Source: Pseudomonadota bacterium
GTDB taxonomy: Bacteria; Desulfobacterota; Anaeroferrophillalia; Anaeroferrophillales; Tharpellaceae
NCBI GenBank assembly: GCA_030641485.1
Contig: DAOWHJ010000112.1
Location: forward strand, 1-6,575
Reading direction: 5' to 3'
Length of the DNA stretch: 6,575 nucleotides
The notes under the pieces: generated by a model
Seen by the model: only the letters and a program-made list of their open reading frames with translations
Databases searched by the model: none
What the model was told of the DNA's origin: nothing
Shown: positions 4,866 to 6,575 of the stretch, in pieces
Layout: every line of letters begins with the position of its first letter
Numbering within the stretch: position 1 is the stretch's first letter
Made by a program: the position numbers and the translations under genes

Positions 4866-5591
4866 GTGACGATGGTGCGAAGCAAGAGAAATGGCAAAAA
4901 AAGTGGAGCATGGCTTAACTATTGTGTGTTGATAGTTCTGTCTCTGTCGCTGTTGACAGCGCTTCAGGTTTGGGTTTTTGGTTTTATGAAGCCACCTCTG
5001 ACTTGTGCTTCAGCCTACACTTGGGTTAATTATACTTTGCGACGAGGGCCGCGGCCGCAGGCGGGGCAGTGGGTTGCGCTGGAACAGTTTTCACCGCATC
5101 TGCGCCGGGCTGTGTTGGCTTCAGAGGATCAACGTTTCCTGTCACATTATGGTCTCGATTTCATTGAACTTGGTCAAGCCCTGCGCTCTCTGGGTGATGG
5201 AGGGTATCTGCGTGGAGCCAGTACAATTACGATGCAGACCGCTCGCACAATGTTTCTCTGGCCCGCTCGAAGTTGGGGGCGGAAGCTGGCCGAGGCGTAC
5301 TATACAATGTTGTTGGAAATCATCTGGAGTAAAGAGAAGATTCTTGAATTTTATTTGAACAAGGTTGACTGGGGGCCTGGTCTGGTTGGTGCCGAAGCTG
5401 CTTCACTAAGATATTTCCACTGCCGGGCGTTTGAACTTGATCGCGAACAGGCGGCTCTTTTGGCGGCGGTTCTGCCCGGTCCGCACCTTTGGCGTCCTGA
5501 CCGACCTACCGCTGCCGTAAAACGCCGGGTTGAAAGAATCCTTAAGGAGATGTCGAAGGTATCTCTGGTCGGTAACCAAGGCATTAAATAA
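4866..5591 (+). CDS. mtgA: Monofunctional peptidoglycan glycosyltransferase (GT51)
   Basis: This encodes 241 residues, close to E. coli MtgA (242). It polymerises lipid II into glycan strands at the outer face of the inner membrane (family role). A basic N-terminus is followed by one membrane anchor (about 17-40). The GT51 motifs occur in order: SEDQRFLSHYGLD with catalytic Glu87 (86-98), RGASTITMQTARTMFLW (116-132), RSWGRKLAEA (135-144) with Glu143, and KEKILEFYLN (156-165), then GAEAASLRYF. There is no transpeptidase domain, so it is not a bifunctional PBP. GTG 4866 is preferred, with AGGG five bases upstream; ATG 4872 is the alternative. It is divergent from the MltD-like gene, pairing glycan synthesis with glycan cleavage. 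It is probably monocistronic, since a terminator-like hairpin and a new promoter follow. Confidence 0.94.
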   Translation: MTMVRSKRNGKKSGAWLNYCVLIVLSLSLLTALQVWVFGFMKPPLTCASAYTWVNYTLRRGPRPQAGQWVALEQFSPHLRRAVLASEDQRFLSHYGLDFIELGQALRSLGDGGYLRGASTITMQTARTMFLWPARSWGRKLAEAYYTMLLEIIWSKEKILEFYLNKVDWGPGLVGAEAASLRYFHCRAFELDREQAALLAAVLPGPHLWRPDRPTAAVKRRVERILKEMSKVSLVGNQGIK

Positions 5592-5612
5592 AATTTTTAG
5601 TTACCATTTTTT
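5571..5612 (+). terminator. Weak possible terminator of mtgA
   Basis: GGTAAC (5571-5576) and GTTACC (5600-5605) form a 6-bp stem followed directly by ATTTTTT (5606-5612). The 23-base loop is AT-rich. The stem is short and begins inside the last codons of mtgA, so termination efficiency would be modest. Confidence 0.35.
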
Positions 5613-5616
5613 AACC

Positions 5617-5644
5617 TTGACAACCTCCAGCTAAGCGTTGTAAT
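5617..5644 (+). promoter_or_regulatory. Sigma-70-type promoter of the COG2426 membrane protein gene
   Basis: A perfect -35 TTGACA (5617-5622) and a -10 TGTAAT (5639-5644, 5 of 6) are separated by 16 bases. Transcription would start near 5651, giving an 88-base leader before the ATG at 5739. This is the best promoter match seen on the plus strand of the window. Confidence 0.6.
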
Positions 5645-5738
5645 CAGTAGTGTTTTTATGAAACTTACGAATATGTCGTACTTGGCTGAAAAATATTAAA
5701 ATTTCGGTTAGATACGACCTGACCATATAGAAAAAATT

Positions 5739-6554
5739 ATGGGTTTTTTGCAGAGTATCAGGTTCTGGCAGCAGTGTTCAAAACCGTTGTTGCCAACTGA
5801 TGAGACGTTACCGACTGATGATACAATTTCTACAGATGGTCCTCTGCTTAAGCCGGGCCCGAAGTTAGATGTTTCTGATGCCGAAATATTTGCCAGTGAA
5901 TCCAGAAAAGCCCTTTATCGCAGTGGGGAAGGGCGAGTCTTTCTTCTGGGGTTGTTTTTGACCCTAATTTTTTTCTCAATGGTGGCTTATTATTTGGCGA
6001 CCGACATAAAAACTGGACAGACCCTGCTTTTAGCTTTCGTGGCTCACACGCTGGGCGGTCGGGCCGCGGGTATAGGTCTTTGTGTCGCCTTTGAATTTTC
6101 AAGTTTGGTGACGATTGTCTACAACATGTTTCTCGAAGTTTTGATTGTCTGTTTTTGTTATTCACTGTTCGTTTTTTCCTTTAAAAATTATCTTAATTGT
6201 AAGTGGCTGACAACATTATCTAAAAATGCGGAGAAACAAGCTCTTAAGCATAAAGATGTGGTCGCACGATATGGTTGGCTGGGAATTTTTACCTTTGTGA
6301 TGATTCCTTTGCCGATCACCGGCCCCGCTGCGGGCTCAATTATCGCTTATTTTCTAAAATTTAGTATTAAGCGTAACTTTGCGGCAGTTTTTTCTGGAAC
6401 ACTGGCATCTATAATCATTTGGACCTATTTCTTTGATTATCTTGAGCGCCATATTGCGGTATTTAAATATGTAGTTGTCGCTGTGGTTCTGGTGGTTTTT
6501 TGCGCGTATTTTAAATCGATCAAGCGCTGGTTTACACAGGAGATAGAAGAGTAG
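5739..6554 (+). CDS. COG2426 / 'small multidrug export' family membrane protein
   Basis: This encodes 271 residues. A hydrophilic, probably cytoplasmic N-terminal extension (1-62) contains a hexapeptide repeat (19-36). Membrane segments are apparent at about 67-87, 95-120, 121-147, 181-206, 213-231 and 241-258. The region GIFTFVMIPLPITGPAAGS (182-200), with the IPLP-TG re-entrant-type motif, followed by IIAYFLKF, is the signature of the Pfam 'Sm_multidrug_ex' (COG2426) family. The family is distantly related to DedA/VTT proteins and has no firmly established substrate despite its name. The central loop (147-178) is rich in Lys. The ATG at 5739 has only a weak ribosome site (AGAAAAA). It has its own promoter, and the neighbouring mtgA gives a loose envelope context. 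Confidence is high for the family and low for any transport role. Confidence 0.85.
   Translation: MGFLQSIRFWQQCSKPLLPTDETLPTDDTISTDGPLLKPGPKLDVSDAEIFASESRKALYRSGEGRVFLLGLFLTLIFFSMVAYYLATDIKTGQTLLLAFVAHTLGGRAAGIGLCVAFEFSSLVTIVYNMFLEVLIVCFCYSLFVFSFKNYLNCKWLTTLSKNAEKQALKHKDVVARYGWLGIFTFVMIPLPITGPAAGSIIAYFLKFSIKRNFAAVFSGTLASIIIWTYFFDYLERHIAVFKYVVVAVVLVVFCAYFKSIKRWFTQEIEE
5793..5846 (+). repeat. Three 18-bp in-frame repeats coding PTDETL/PTDDTI/STDGPL
   Basis: Residues 19-36 of the membrane protein are three degenerate six-residue units with a T-D core. At DNA level, the first two copies share ACTGATGA and the third has diverged (ACAGATGG). The tract lies in the soluble N-terminal extension and may be a recent slippage expansion. 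Confidence 0.5.
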
Positions 6555-6575
6555 GCTAGTGGTTTTGTTGAGGGC

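Noticed and set aside
5659..5700. 13-codon open frame (MKLTNMSYLAEKY) in the leader of the COG2426 gene
   Set aside because: It has no convincing ribosome site and no leader-peptide signature; its position near the predicted transcript start makes it likely to be incidental.
5848..6165. 105-codon minus-strand open frame
   Set aside because: It is antisense to the membrane protein gene and encodes a basic, composition-driven translation with no domain.

Overview
The window looks like chromosomal DNA of an anaerobic Gram-negative bacterium, most likely a deltaproteobacterium (Desulfobacterota: Desulfuromonadales or Desulfobulbales type). The reasons are the paired zinc-ribbon/HD protein and polyferredoxin beside an FNR-type regulator, a lipoprotein signal, an MltD/MtgA cell-wall pair, and several palindromic repeats of the REP kind common in these genomes. 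This placement rests on remembered family distribution, not on a search.

Layout. 2-121: 3' end of an unidentified gene (+). 258-755: small unrecognised lipoprotein (+). 756-969: a convergent gap with two hairpins. 970-1737 and 1875-2606, both on the minus strand: a two-cluster ferredoxin-like protein and, upstream of it, a zinc-ribbon/HD-domain protein. A 27-bp near-perfect palindrome lies between them. 2607-2972: a divergent regulatory region with an FNR-class palindrome (TTGACTTAAGTCAA) and a long CACAGAG-repeat stem-loop. 2973-3680: Crp/Fnr-family regulator (+). 3685-4791 (-): MltD-like lytic transglycosylase with a C-terminal LysM. 4866-5591 (+): monofunctional peptidoglycan glycosyltransferase MtgA, divergent from mltD across 74 bp. 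5739-6554 (+): membrane protein of the COG2426 'small multidrug export' family with its own promoter.

How the parts fit. The regulator, the HD protein and the ferredoxin form a likely redox or nitrosative-stress module. The regulator has the FNR-type E-xx-SR recognition helix, which predicts a TTGA-N6-TCAA site. One perfect copy stands between the two transcription units, at a class II activator distance from a possible promoter of the HD-ferredoxin pair. The regulator lacks both the FNR iron-sulfur cysteines and the CRP cAMP-binding arginine, so it resembles the HcpR branch (regulators of hybrid cluster protein and a ferredoxin, frdX), but no hcp gene is present here. The HD protein has Asn where the catalytic Asp of the HD dyad should be, and the ferredoxin lacks one Cys in its second cluster motif.

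The second theme is peptidoglycan. A glycan-cleaving enzyme and a glycan-polymerising enzyme diverge from one short intergenic region framed by a 7-bp inverted repeat. No CRISPR array, tRNA, rRNA, transposase gene or prophage gene was seen.
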